Source: Hyphomicrobiales bacterium
GTDB lineage: Bacteria > Pseudomonadota > Alphaproteobacteria > Rhizobiales > Rhizobiaceae
NCBI GenBank assembly: GCA_900467745.1
Contig: UBQW01000010.1
Location: 310,001 to 374,000, forward strand
Direction: 5' to 3'
Length of the DNA stretch: 64,000 nt
Made by a program: the position numbers and the translations under genes. The notes beneath the pieces are model-generated. The model was given only the letters and a program-made list of their open reading frames with translations. It searched no databases and was not told the origin of the DNA. Below, piece after piece: positions 53,774-62,327 of this stretch; position 1 is the first letter of the stretch, and each line of letters starts with the position of its first letter.

Positions 53774-55267
53774 CTAGGCCGCAGCGAAGGGAACAGCCAC
53801 GAAGGTCTTGTTGCCGCCTCGCTGTACGAGGAGCAGCACGGACTTCTTCTCGGTCTTTGCTGCATCCGCCACCGCGTTCTTAGCTTCACTCGCGTCGTGA
53901 ACGGTCTTATCGTTCACCGACAGGATGATGTCTCCGGTCTGTAGGCCGGCCTTCGCGGCGGGCTTGTCCGGCGACACGTTGGCGATGACCGCGCCCTCGA
54001 TTTTCTGCGACAGGCCAAGCTGTGCGCGGATATCGGGGGTGAGGTCGGCAAGTGCAACGCCGATCCTCGGCCCGCTCTGAGCATGCTTTTCGGTGCCGCC
54101 TGCGCTTGCGAGCTGCTGTCCGTCATCGCCACCGCCGATCGAGACCTTCAAGTCGACGCTCTTGCCGCCGCGCCAGACCGTGACGGTCTGTTTGTCGCCA
54201 GGCGACAGATCTGCCACCAGGCGCGAGAGATCCTTCGGCGATGTCACGCTGTCGCTTCCGACGTTGGTGACGACGTCGCCAGCCTTGAGACCAGCCTTGG
54301 CAGCGGGTGAGCCTTCCGAGACGTCGGCGACGAGCGCGCCTTGCGGCTTGGCTAGACCGATCGCATCGGCGACATCCTGTGTGACGCCCTGGATCTGAAC
54401 GCCGAGATAGCCGTGCTCGATGGAGCCGTTCTTCTGCAGCTTGGCGACGATCGTCTTGGCTTCATCCGATGGGATCGCGAAGCCGACACCGACGCTGCCG
54501 CCGTTCGGCGAATAGATGGCGGTGTTGATGCCGACGACATGACCGTCGCGATCAACGAGCGGACCGCCCGAATTGCCGTGGTTGATCGGCGCATCGATCT
54601 GGATGAAGTCGTCATATGGGCCGCTGTGCAGATCGCGGCCGCGTGCCGAGACGATGCCGGCCGTCACGGTCGTGCCGATGCCGAAGGGGTTGCCGATCGC
54701 CAGAATCTGGTCGCCGAGCTTCAGCTTGCCGGAATCGCCCCAGGCGATGGTCGGCAGGGCCTTCGGGGCCTCGATCTTGACCACGGCCAAATCGGCCTTA
54801 GCGTCGGCGCCGATCAGCTTGCCGGGCAGTTCCGTGCCGTCGTCGAGCGTTACCTTGATATCGGTGGCGTTGGCGATGACGTGGTTGTTGGTGACGATGT
54901 AGCCGTCCGGGCTGACGATGAAGCCGGAGCCGAGGGCCTGCGCATGCTCACCCGATTGCGGTGCCTGATGCGGCACTGGAATCCCCTGCTGCTCGAAGAA
55001 CTGCTTGAACTGCTGCTGCATCTCGGAATTGTCGGTGCTGTCATCGGCGCCCGATGCCTTCATCGTCGTCACGATGGTCACCACGGCCGGCTTGTCGGCA
55101 TCGACGACATCGGCAAAAGAACCGCTGCCGTTGGGGGAGGTGGCGACCGACGCCGGCGACGCTACGGCCGGTGACGTTTCGAACGCATAAGGAAGCGAGG
55201 CCGCGCCAACGATGATTGCCGCACCGAGAAGGGCTGCTGACCGGCGGCGATTGAGGATGTTTGACAT
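53774..55267 (-). CDS. DegP/HtrA-family periplasmic serine protease
   Basis: 497 residues with a signal/anchor (SAALLGAAIIVGAASLPYAF) and a trypsin-like domain. The triad is H129 (TNNHV), D159 (ADLAVV) and S233 (GNSGGP). Two PDZ domains follow (about 265-355 with GYLGVQIQG; about 395-490 with RIGVALADLTPD). It degrades or refolds damaged envelope proteins. It is monocistronic, with an intrinsic terminator, and is not obviously linked to its neighbours. It is a DegP/DegQ-type paralogue of the several usual in rhizobia. Confidence 0.94.
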   Translation of the reverse strand: MSNILNRRRSAALLGAAIIVGAASLPYAFETSPAVASPASVATSPNGSGSFADVVDADKPAVVTIVTTMKASGADDSTDNSEMQQQFKQFFEQQGIPVPHQAPQSGEHAQALGSGFIVSPDGYIVTNNHVIANATDIKVTLDDGTELPGKLIGADAKADLAVVKIEAPKALPTIAWGDSGKLKLGDQILAIGNPFGIGTTVTAGIVSARGRDLHSGPYDDFIQIDAPINHGNSGGPLVDRDGHVVGINTAIYSPNGGSVGVGFAIPSDEAKTIVAKLQKNGSIEHGYLGVQIQGVTQDVADAIGLAKPQGALVADVSEGSPAAKAGLKAGDVVTNVGSDSVTSPKDLSRLVADLSPGDKQTVTVWRGGKSVDLKVSIGGGDDGQQLASAGGTEKHAQSGPRIGVALADLTPDIRAQLGLSQKIEGAVIANVSPDKPAAKAGLQTGDIILSVNDKTVHDASEAKNAVADAAKTEKKSVLLLVQRGGNKTFVAVPFAAA

Positions 55268-55780
55268 GATGTCTGTCCTTTATATGTGTTGCTCGATCGC
55301 GTGATGGCTTTCACCAGTAGTAGACGCGTGAGATACATATCTGCCGACCAGGATGTATTTTCAAATTAAATATAGATTAGGTAATTGTTACGTTTTCGTC
55401 ATTTATTACAAGAGTTTAATGATGTGACGCCTAGTATATGTCGCGCGCGCGAATGCGACGACTATCGCAGGCCGAATGCTCTTCTCCGGCCGGTCTATGG
55501 GTGGTTTTAAGGGGGGATTTCGACCGCGATCGGCCATGCTTTGTCCTCGGACAAGCTGCCGATCGCGGAAGAGCCTTGGGAGGCATTGCGTGGTCCGCCG
55601 CAGGGCTGGGACGCGGGGCTTCCCTAGCGCGGCACCATCGGCGCGTCGATACACACTAAAGTGACCCAAGCCGCGAATTTTGTTATGAACGAAACTCATC
55701 ATCGTCATTTTGCGCGCTGGCTTGTGCTCTGTTATGGGTATTCGGGCAGAAAACGAAACTGAAGCGAAAGCACTCGCACT
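55268..55780. other. 513-base divergent intergenic region with CGAAA boxes
   Basis: No credible gene was found. The protease side is AT-rich around 55350-55430. The middle (about 55440-55660) is GC-rich and open in several frames without family features or ribosome-binding sites. Near the DeoR-type gene the boxes AACGAAAC (55688-55695), AACGAAAC (55752-55759) and AGCGAAAG (55763-55770) recur. They resemble half-sites of GlpR operators (TTCG/CGAA), so autoregulation is plausible. Confidence 0.45.
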
Positions 55781-56572
55781 ATGTTCCTTAGCGACCGTCA
55801 AACCGAAATCGTCGATATGGCCAAGTCGAAAGGCCGGATATTCGTCGAGGATCTGGCAGCACATTTCTCCGTGACGCCGCAAACCATTCGCAAGGATCTC
55901 AACGACATCTGCGATGCCCAGATTTTGACCCGAGTGCATGGTGGCGCGGTCTTCCCGAGCGGTACGGAGAACGTCAAATACGAAGCGCGACGTCAGATCG
56001 CCTCGAGCGAAAAGCAGGCCATCGGCCTGGCTGCCGCCAGCCTCATTCCCAACAACGCGTCGTTGTTCATCAATATCGGCACGACAACCGAGGCCGTCGG
56101 TGAAGCCCTCATCAATCATCACGAGCTCATGGTGATCACCAACAACATCAACGTCGCCAACCGGCTGAGGTTGCTGCCGGCCATCGAGGTTGTGATTGCC
56201 GGTGGCGTGGTGCGCAGCGCCGATGGCGGCATCGTCGGCGAGGCGGCGGTCGATTTCATCCGGCAGTTCAAGGTTGATTACGCCGTGATCGGCGCCTCCG
56301 CGCTCGATGAGGATGGTGCGCTTCTCGATTACGATTTCCGCGAGGTGAAGGTGGCACAGGCGATCATCGCAAATGCCCGCCATGTCATCCTGGTCGCCGA
56401 TTCCACCAAGTTTGAGCGCACGGCGCCGGTCAGGATTGCCCAGCTCTCCCAGGTGCACACCTTTATTACCGATCGTTGCCCGGTTCCATCCGTGCGGCAG
56501 TTCTGTCTTGAGAACGATGTCCGGCTGATTGAGACCAGCACGCAAAGCCAGCCGCAGACTGAGCTGGCGTGA
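55781..56572 (+). CDS. DeoR/GlpR-family transcriptional regulator
   Basis: 263 residues. N-terminal DeoR HTH (RQTEIVDMAKSKGRIFVEDLAAHFSVTPQTIRKDLNDICDAQILTRVHGGA) and a DeoRC sugar-phosphate sensor domain (NNASLFINIGTTTEAVGEAL; DGGIVGEAAVDFIRQFKVDYAVIGASALDEDGALLDYDFREV; VADSTKF). It is close to GlpR, the glycerol-3-phosphate-responsive repressor, in the HTH region. No glp gene is adjacent, so it acts at a distance or on another sugar phosphate. The next gene is an unrelated tRNA-editing factor. Confidence 0.9.
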   Translation: MFLSDRQTEIVDMAKSKGRIFVEDLAAHFSVTPQTIRKDLNDICDAQILTRVHGGAVFPSGTENVKYEARRQIASSEKQAIGLAAASLIPNNASLFINIGTTTEAVGEALINHHELMVITNNINVANRLRLLPAIEVVIAGGVVRSADGGIVGEAAVDFIRQFKVDYAVIGASALDEDGALLDYDFREVKVAQAIIANARHVILVADSTKFERTAPVRIAQLSQVHTFITDRCPVPSVRQFCLENDVRLIETSTQSQPQTELA

Positions 56573-56611
56573 CACGCTTTCCAGTGTTCCCACCAAGGAT
56601 GATTGTTGCCC

Positions 56612-57070
56612 ATGAGCCTAGAGACCGTCCGTGCATTTCTCAGCGCATCCGCTCCCGATATCGAGATCGTCGAAACCGAAATGAGTTCTGCGACCGTCGC
56701 GCAGGCGGCCGAGGCGCATGGGGTCGATCCGGCGCAGATCGCCAAGACGATCTGCCTGCGTCTCGATGACGCGCCGATCCTGGTCGTCGCGGGCGGTCTG
56801 GCGCGGCTGGACAATCGCAAGTTCAAGGATACGTTCGGCACCAAGGCGCGGCTGCTGAATGCCGAAGAGGTCGTCGCGGCGACCAGTCACCCTGTTGGCG
56901 GGGTTTGTCCGTTCGGGCTTCCGTCGCCGCTGCGCATTTATTGCGACGTTTCCCTCAAGCAATTTGAAGAGGTGGTGCCTGCCGCGGGATCGACGAATTC
57001 GGCTGTCCGGATCGCCACGGATCGCCTGGCGGAGTTGACCAAGGCGACCTGGGTCGACGTTTGCCAATAG
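56612..57070 (+). CDS. YbaK/EbsC-family aminoacyl-tRNA deacylase
   Basis: 152 residues with the YbaK fold: TVAQAAEAHGVDPAQIAKTICLRLDD, the catalytic-type Lys in AKTI, VVAGGLARLDNRKFKDTFG, and the signature HPVGGVCPFGLP. The family hydrolyses mischarged tRNA, mostly Cys-tRNA(Pro), or acts in trans as an editing factor. The start ATG 56612 lacks a strong ribosome-binding site (AAGGATG is 13 bases up). It may be co-transcribed with the DeoR-type gene 39 bases upstream. Confidence 0.87.
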   Translation: MSLETVRAFLSASAPDIEIVETEMSSATVAQAAEAHGVDPAQIAKTICLRLDDAPILVVAGGLARLDNRKFKDTFGTKARLLNAEEVVAATSHPVGGVCPFGLPSPLRIYCDVSLKQFEEVVPAAGSTNSAVRIATDRLAELTKATWVDVCQ

Positions 57071-57177
57071 GCAGATACACGAACAATTGAACCAGATTCA
57101 ACGCAAAGCTTAAAACGCAGAAAAAGAAACCTATATAAGAAGGCGAAACTCAACTGTTGCCATATGGGAGACTTTAG

Positions 57178-58212
57178 ATGCCTCGTGCCGTTTCACGTTT
57201 TGCCAAGGTTGCGGCGATCGCCGCCCTGACAGGCGTTACCGTATTTGCGTCCATCGGCGATGCGGATGCGCGGCGGGCAGGAAGCTCCGGTTTCGGTAGC
57301 CGCGGTACACGCACGTTCCAGGCGCCGCCTGTCACCCGCACCGCGCCGGCCCCTGCCGCTCCGATGGATCGTTCGATGAGCCAGCGCCCTGAAACCAACG
57401 CGCCTGGCGCCGCGACGCAGCCGGCCTTCGGTGGTGCTCAGCAGCGTGGTGGCCTGTTTGGCGGCTTCGGCCGGTCGATGATCGGCGGCCTGGTTGCTGG
57501 AGGCTTGCTCGGCATGCTGCTTGGTCACGGGTTCGGCGGCGGCTTTGGCTTCCTCGGCATGCTCTTGCAGTTCGCTCTGATCGCCGGCGCCGTCATGCTC
57601 GCCGTCCGTTTCTTCGCCAATCGCGGTCAGCAGCCGGCCTATGGCTCGGCGCGTTCGAGCGGCGTCAGCCCGATGGCATCGAACGGCAACTCGTCTTTCC
57701 GCATTCCGAGCATCGGCTCCGGTGCAGCCGGCTTTGGCCTCGGCGGCTCGAATGCCGCTCCGCAACAGCCGCGCAACGATCAGCCGAGCGACGAAATCGG
57801 GATTAAGTCTGACGACCTTGACCGGTTCGAACGGCTCCTGACCGAGGTTCAGACGGCCTACGGTGCCGAGGACTACGGCACGCTGCGCAAGCTGACCACG
57901 CCGGAAGCCATGTCCTATCTCGCCGAGGAACTGGGCGAAAACGCTTCCAACGGCGTTCGCAACCAGGTCAGCGACGTCAAGCTGCTGCAGGGCGATGTCG
58001 CCGAAGCCTGGCGTGAAGACGGTTCCGATTACGCAACGCTTGCCATGCGCTATCAGTCCATCGATGCTGTCGTCGAGCGTGATGGGGGTCGGGTGGTCAG
58101 CGGCGACACGCGCTCGCCGACTGAGAGCACCGAGGTCTGGACCTTCGTGCGCAAATCCGGCACTGACTGGAAGCTTGCGGCAATCCAGGGCACCGAACAG
58201 CGCGCTGCCTGA
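57178..58212 (+). CDS. Tim44-like domain membrane protein
   Basis: 344 residues: a signal/anchor (AKVAAIAALTGVTVFASIG), a Gly/Ala/Pro-rich linker, and a glycine-rich hydrophobic block (GGLVAGGLLGMLLGHGFGG; LGMLLQFALIAGAVMLAVRFF; about 100-142). A C-terminal Tim44-like (NTF2-type) domain covers about 210-340, with DLDRFERLLTEVQTAYGAEDYGTLRKLTTPEAMSYLAEEL. Bacterial members are thought to be membrane-anchored; their function is unclear. The next gene is a convergent J-domain protein, which is notable because mitochondrial Tim44 works with Hsp70/J proteins, but no functional link is shown. Confidence 0.88.
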   Translation: MPRAVSRFAKVAAIAALTGVTVFASIGDADARRAGSSGFGSRGTRTFQAPPVTRTAPAPAAPMDRSMSQRPETNAPGAATQPAFGGAQQRGGLFGGFGRSMIGGLVAGGLLGMLLGHGFGGGFGFLGMLLQFALIAGAVMLAVRFFANRGQQPAYGSARSSGVSPMASNGNSSFRIPSIGSGAAGFGLGGSNAAPQQPRNDQPSDEIGIKSDDLDRFERLLTEVQTAYGAEDYGTLRKLTTPEAMSYLAEELGENASNGVRNQVSDVKLLQGDVAEAWREDGSDYATLAMRYQSIDAVVERDGGRVVSGDTRSPTESTEVWTFVRKSGTDWKLAAIQGTEQRAA

Positions 58213-58236
58213 TATCCATGTCGTTAACGTCCTGCT

Positions 58237-58932
58237 TCAGCCCTCCTGAGCTGCGGCAGGCACGACCCAAAGCGGTCGATCTTCGCGACGCGGCGCGGCA
58301 ATTGTTGGAGCGGCTTCCTCTTCTGTGAGGAGGCCCTCTTCGTTTTCGCTGACGTCGACTTCATACGCATAGTCGTAAAGCATCTCGCAGGCGCGTTCGC
58401 TGGCCTTGATCTTGGCCTCCGTCTCGCTGATCGCAGAGGCGATGGCCTTGACGCGGGCGCGTAGCATCGAGCCGAGGATGTCGGTCGAAGGTCGCTTTTC
58501 TAGGCGTTCCAGATGATGCTCGATACGCGCGGCGTGGCGCTCGAGTTCGCGCTTTGAAAAGCGCGCCTTGCGCATGTCCTCTGAGAGATCGTCGCGCATG
58601 CGCGCGAGCGGATCGAAGGTGCCGGGCTCGCGCTCATCCAGCGTCAACTCATTGACGAGTTTCTCGATGACGATCAGCGCCTGCAGATCGACGGGATCGG
58701 CGAGTTCGACGTCATAGCCGGTATCGTCGAACACCTTGCGGCGAACGGGATCCAGCAGCAGTTCATAGGCCTTTTGCACCCGCCCGAATGCGTTGGGATC
58801 GCCACCGGAATCCGGATGCGTCGACTTCGCGCGCCTACGGTAGGCAGATTTGATCTGGTCATCGCTCGCGTCCCTGCGGACACCGAGAATCTCGTATGGA
58901 TTGGTCACTGTCCCTCCGCTGCTGTCGGACAT
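58237..58932 (-). CDS. J-domain (DnaJ-like) co-chaperone
   Basis: About 231 residues. The N-terminal J-domain is clear: PYEILGVRRDASDDQIKSAYRRRAKSTHPDSGGDPNAFGRVQKAYELLLDPVRR, with HPD at about residue 46. It lacks the Gly/Phe and zinc-finger regions of DnaJ. A helical, charged middle part (about 95-180) is followed by an acidic C-terminus. It would stimulate an Hsp70 partner on an unknown client. ATG 58932 is chosen; 58956 adds eight residues. Confidence 0.88.
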   Translation of the reverse strand: MSDSSGGTVTNPYEILGVRRDASDDQIKSAYRRRAKSTHPDSGGDPNAFGRVQKAYELLLDPVRRKVFDDTGYDVELADPVDLQALIVIEKLVNELTLDEREPGTFDPLARMRDDLSEDMRKARFSKRELERHAARIEHHLERLEKRPSTDILGSMLRARVKAIASAISETEAKIKASERACEMLYDYAYEVDVSENEEGLLTEEEAAPTIAAPRREDRPLWVVPAAAQEG

Positions 58933-59176
58933 CGTCGTGACACCCGTGAAGGGCATTCGTCTATCAATGCCGTTCTTCTACCATCACTGGGGCAGAGTTT
59001 GGACAAAAGAATACATAAGTTTGCGTGAACGCCCGGATTGGCTGAAGGCATCCACCGTCTGTCCACAGTTTGATTGGACGCACCTGCTTGCCACATCGTT
59101 TTCCGCTCGGAAATCAGATCCATAGGAAAATCGGATGCCGAAGGAATGCTTAATCGATATAATGCCGGCGCTTGCG

Positions 59177-59205
59177 TTGACGCTGTCAGTCAAATCGAGT
59201 TCTAT
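59177..59205 (+). promoter_or_regulatory. Candidate sigma-70-type promoter of panCB
   Basis: TTGACG and TTCTAT are separated by 17 bases, 53 bases before the panC GTG. The rest of the 326-base gap after the J-domain gene start (58933-59258) shows no gene and no other clear signal. Confidence 0.4.
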
Positions 59206-59258
59206 CCGCCACCTTCTTGCACTAGCTCTGCTGGTGGAGAGCTTCGGAGGACGGTTTC

Positions 59259-60128
59259 GTGCGTATTATCAAATCGATAGCGGATCTTAGGGCGTGCCTG
59301 AGGATCGATCGACGTGAGGGCAAAAAGATCGGTCTGGTGCCGACCATGGGCTTTCTGCATGTCGGTCACATGGAACTCGTCTCGCGCGCCAAGGCTGAAA
59401 ACGACGTGACCGTGGTGTCGATTTTCGTCAATCCGCTGCAGTTCGGCGCCAACGAGGATCTTGCGCGTTATCCGCGCGATCTCGAGCGGGATTCTGCGCT
59501 TCTAAAGAATGCCGGCGTCGACTTTCTGTTCGCGCCCGAGGTGACGGACATGTATCCGCACCCGATGCTGACGGTTGTCGATGTGCCGGAGATTGGCCGG
59601 CAGTTGGAGGGCGAGGTTCGCCCAGGTCATTTTGCCGGTGTCGCGACTGTCGTCACCAAGCTCTTCAATATCGTCCAGCCGCATGCCGCCTATTTCGGCG
59701 AGAAGGATTACCAGCAGGTCGTGGTGATCAAGCGGATGGTCGAGGATCTCGCGCAACCCGTCAATGTGGTCGCAGTGCCGACGGTGCGCGAGGCCGATGG
59801 CCTGGCCTGCTCCTCCCGAAATGTCTACCTGAGCGAGACGGAGCGCGCCGCTGCCGTCATCGTGCCGCGGACGCTCGACGAAGCGGCCCGGCTCTACGCC
59901 GGAGGCTGTAATGACCCCGCGCAATTGGAAGCCGCTTTGAACCGCTTTGTCGCATCCGAACCCCTCGCAAGCGCTGAGGTCGTCGCCGTCAGGCATCCCG
60001 AAACACTCGAACCGCTGACCTCGCTGCAATCGGCGCCGGCACTCGTGGCACTTTTCGTGCGCATCGGCAGCACGCGGCTGCTCGATAATCGCGTCATTGG
60101 CCTGACAGCGCAGTCGAGGACCGCCTGA
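59259..60128 (+). CDS. panC: Pantothenate synthetase
   Basis: 289 residues. PanC joins pantoate and beta-alanine with ATP, the last step of pantothenate synthesis. Motifs: [15 protein letters not shown] (ATP-binding HxGH), [41 protein letters not shown], and the KMSKS-like [11 protein letters not shown] 59259 follows GGAGGACGGTTTC, a strong site that decides the start. It is coupled to panB by a one-base TGATG overlap. Confidence 0.96.
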   Translation: MRIIKSIADLRACLRIDRREGKKIGLVPTMGFLHVGHMELVSRAKAENDVTVVSIFVNPLQFGANEDLARYPRDLERDSALLKNAGVDFLFAPEVTDMYPHPMLTVVDVPEIGRQLEGEVRPGHFAGVATVVTKLFNIVQPHAAYFGEKDYQQVVVIKRMVEDLAQPVNVVAVPTVREADGLACSSRNVYLSETERAAAVIVPRTLDEAARLYAGGCNDPAQLEAALNRFVASEPLASAEVVAVRHPETLEPLTSLQSAPALVALFVRIGSTRLLDNRVIGLTAQSRTA

Positions 60129-60949
60129 TGAGCGCGCTGGGCAAGCAAAAGCGACTGACCACGGCCTCGATCCGCTCGATGAAGGGAGGAGATCGCGTCG
60201 TTTGCCTCACCGCCTACACGACGCCGATCGCGCGCCTTCTGGATCCGCATTGCGATCTGCTTTTGGTCGGCGATTCCCTGGGCATGGTGCTTTATGGCAT
60301 GGAGACGACGGTCGGCGTCACGCTCGACATGATGATCGCTCACGGCCGCGCGGTCATGCGCGGCACGTCGCACGCGTGCGTCATCGTCGATTTGCCGTTC
60401 GGCAGCTACCAGGAATCCAAGGAGCAAGCCTACCGCAATGCCGTCCGCATCCTGCAGGAAACAGGCTGCGACGGGGTCAAACTCGAGGGTGGCGAGGAGA
60501 TGGCCGAGACAATCGCCTTCATGACATCGCGCGGCGTGCCCGTCTTCGCTCATATCGGGTTGATGCCCCAGCTGGTCAACACGGCTGGCGGCTTCCGGTC
60601 GCTGGGGCACTCGGAGCAGGAGGTGACGAAGATCCGCCGCGATGCGGCGGCGGTGGCCGATGCGGGCGCCTTTGCCGTCGTCATAGAGGGAACAGTCGAA
60701 CCGCTGGCGCGCGAGATCACGGCATCTCTTTCCATTCCCACCATCGGCATCGGCGCGTCTGTCGCCTGCGATGGCCAGGTGCTGGTGTCGGATGATATGT
60801 TGGGCTTGTTCAGCGATTTCAAGCCGCGCTTTGTCAAGCGCTTTGCCGAGCTCGGTCCGCTCGTGTCGCAGGCGGTGGAGACCTATGCCGAAGACGTCCG
60901 CGCCGGCCGCTTTCCGGGCGTGGAACACACCTTCCAGCCACGTAAGTGA
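60128..60949 (+). CDS. panB: 3-methyl-2-oxobutanoate hydroxymethyltransferase
   Basis: 273 residues. PanB makes ketopantoate from alpha-ketoisovalerate and methylene-tetrahydrofolate. Motifs: [41 protein letters not shown] (metal and substrate), [32 protein letters not shown], and the catalytic-Glu strand FAVVIEGTV. The order panC-panB, overlapping, matches rhizobial panCB operons, which in R. etli lie on a plasmid. Confidence 0.96.
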   Translation: MSALGKQKRLTTASIRSMKGGDRVVCLTAYTTPIARLLDPHCDLLLVGDSLGMVLYGMETTVGVTLDMMIAHGRAVMRGTSHACVIVDLPFGSYQESKEQAYRNAVRILQETGCDGVKLEGGEEMAETIAFMTSRGVPVFAHIGLMPQLVNTAGGFRSLGHSEQEVTKIRRDAAAVADAGAFAVVIEGTVEPLAREITASLSIPTIGIGASVACDGQVLVSDDMLGLFSDFKPRFVKRFAELGPLVSQAVETYAEDVRAGRFPGVEHTFQPRK

Positions 60950-61253
60950 ACGCGTGCGCCTTTTGCACGCTTGAGCGATCTTTCGTCGCGGGCCTTCCGC
61001 GGAAATTGCATCTTTGCGGAAGTGCGCTACAGTCAGCATGCTTCATGTGCAAGTCGCTTCCTGATGATGTCAAAGGTCGTGTTCTGGTGAAGCAATGACG
61101 GTGTGATGTCGATCCCGGTGCGTTCGCAGCGATTATAAGACTTTTTAGGAGTGAATTCATTGCTGTAGCCTTAGGCCATCCGCCGACAGGTCCTCAGCGC
61201 CAATAAGGCCTACTCAGCTTGCGTCAGTTTTGGAATTCGGGGGAACTCCTAGG
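60950..61253. other. Intergenic region before the RND efflux operon
   Basis: About 300 bases without a supportable gene. A short inverted repeat GCGTGC/GCACGC just after panB could end that transcript weakly. TAGGCC (61172) and GGCCTA (61207) form spaced inverted arms near the operon start that might be a repressor site. No local regulator gene is present to match it. Confidence 0.35.
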
Positions 61254-62327
61254 ATGCACATCAAGACGTTCAGCCTGCTTCTTCTATGCCTCTCGTTCAC
61301 CTCCTGCCAAAGAGAAGGCGGCGAGCCCGCCGAACTGACCATTCCAGTGCATGCGGAGCCGGTCGCGTTTCAGGATTTCCGCTACAGCATCAAGCTCACC
61401 GGCGCGATCGCCGCCCATGTTGAATCCAATCTCTCGTTTCGCGTCAGCGGCAAGGTCACCGAGTGGACCGCCGATGTCGGCGCGCACGTGACCGCCGGGC
61501 AGGTGATCGCGCGGGTCGATCCGCAGCAGCAGAAGGCCGATGTTGAGGCCGCGCAGGCCGCGCTCGTCGCAGCGCAGGCCGATGTCGAGCAGGCGACCTC
61601 GGAGTTCGAGCGGCGCAAGACGCTGCTTGCCAGCGGTTCGATCTCTAAGGAATCCTACGATCAGGCAGCAACCGCCCTCGATACGTCGAAAGGTTCGCTC
61701 GACAACGCCAAGGCGCAGCTCGGCACGACCAAGGATGCGCTTGGCTATACAGAGCTGAAGACGGATGCCGATGGCATTATCACCGCCCGCAATGTCGAAG
61801 TCGGCCAAGTGATGCAGGCTGCGCAGACGGCGTTCACCCTGGCGCAGGACGGGCCGCGCGACGCGGTGTTTTACATCTACGAGACGCTGCTGCAGTCAAA
61901 ACCCGATGCGCCGAGGGTCGAAATCGCGCTCGTCAGCGACCCTAATGTCACTGCCTTCGGCAAGGTCAGCGAGATCTCGCCGACGATCGACACCTCCACC
62001 GGCACCGTGCGCGTCAAGATCACGCTCGAAGAGACGCCACCGAGGATGACGCTGGGGGCACCGGTAACGGGCTTCGCGCAATCGGCGCCGACGAAGATGA
62101 TCATCCTGCCCTGGACCGCATTGTTTGCCATTGACGGCAAACCGGCGGTCTGGATCATCGATCCGAAGGATGAAACCGTCAGCCTGAAGCCGGTCAAGGT
62201 CGCGACCTACGAGACCGGCCGCGTGATCATATCGGGCGGGCTCGATGCCGGCGAAATGGTCGTAACCGATGGGGGCAAGATGCTGCGACCGGGTCAGAAG
62301 GTGACGGTCGAAGGAGGGCAGAGCTGA
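61254..62327 (+). CDS. RND efflux periplasmic adaptor lipoprotein (first)
   Basis: 357 residues from ATG 61254. Lipoprotein signal with FTSC at about residue 20. Barrel-sandwich half-motifs (FRVSGKVTEWTADVGAHVTAGQVIARVDPQ and DADGIITARNVEVGQVMQAAQ) flank a coiled-coil hairpin (about 95-165). A beta-barrel and membrane-proximal domain follow (LPWTALFAIDGKPAVWII...DPKD). It links an RND pump to an outer-membrane channel. It overlaps the next adaptor gene by one base. The exported compound is unknown. Confidence 0.92.
   Translation: MHIKTFSLLLLCLSFTSCQREGGEPAELTIPVHAEPVAFQDFRYSIKLTGAIAAHVESNLSFRVSGKVTEWTADVGAHVTAGQVIARVDPQQQKADVEAAQAALVAAQADVEQATSEFERRKTLLASGSISKESYDQAATALDTSKGSLDNAKAQLGTTKDALGYTELKTDADGIITARNVEVGQVMQAAQTAFTLAQDGPRDAVFYIYETLLQSKPDAPRVEIALVSDPNVTAFGKVSEISPTIDTSTGTVRVKITLEETPPRMTLGAPVTGFAQSAPTKMIILPWTALFAIDGKPAVWIIDPKDETVSLKPVKVATYETGRVIISGGLDAGEMVVTDGGKMLRPGQKVTVEGGQS

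Noticed and set aside
55406..56596. 396-codon open frame on the minus strand
   Set aside because: It lies opposite the DeoR-type gene, has no domain features, and its composition is that of an antisense shadow in GC-rich DNA.
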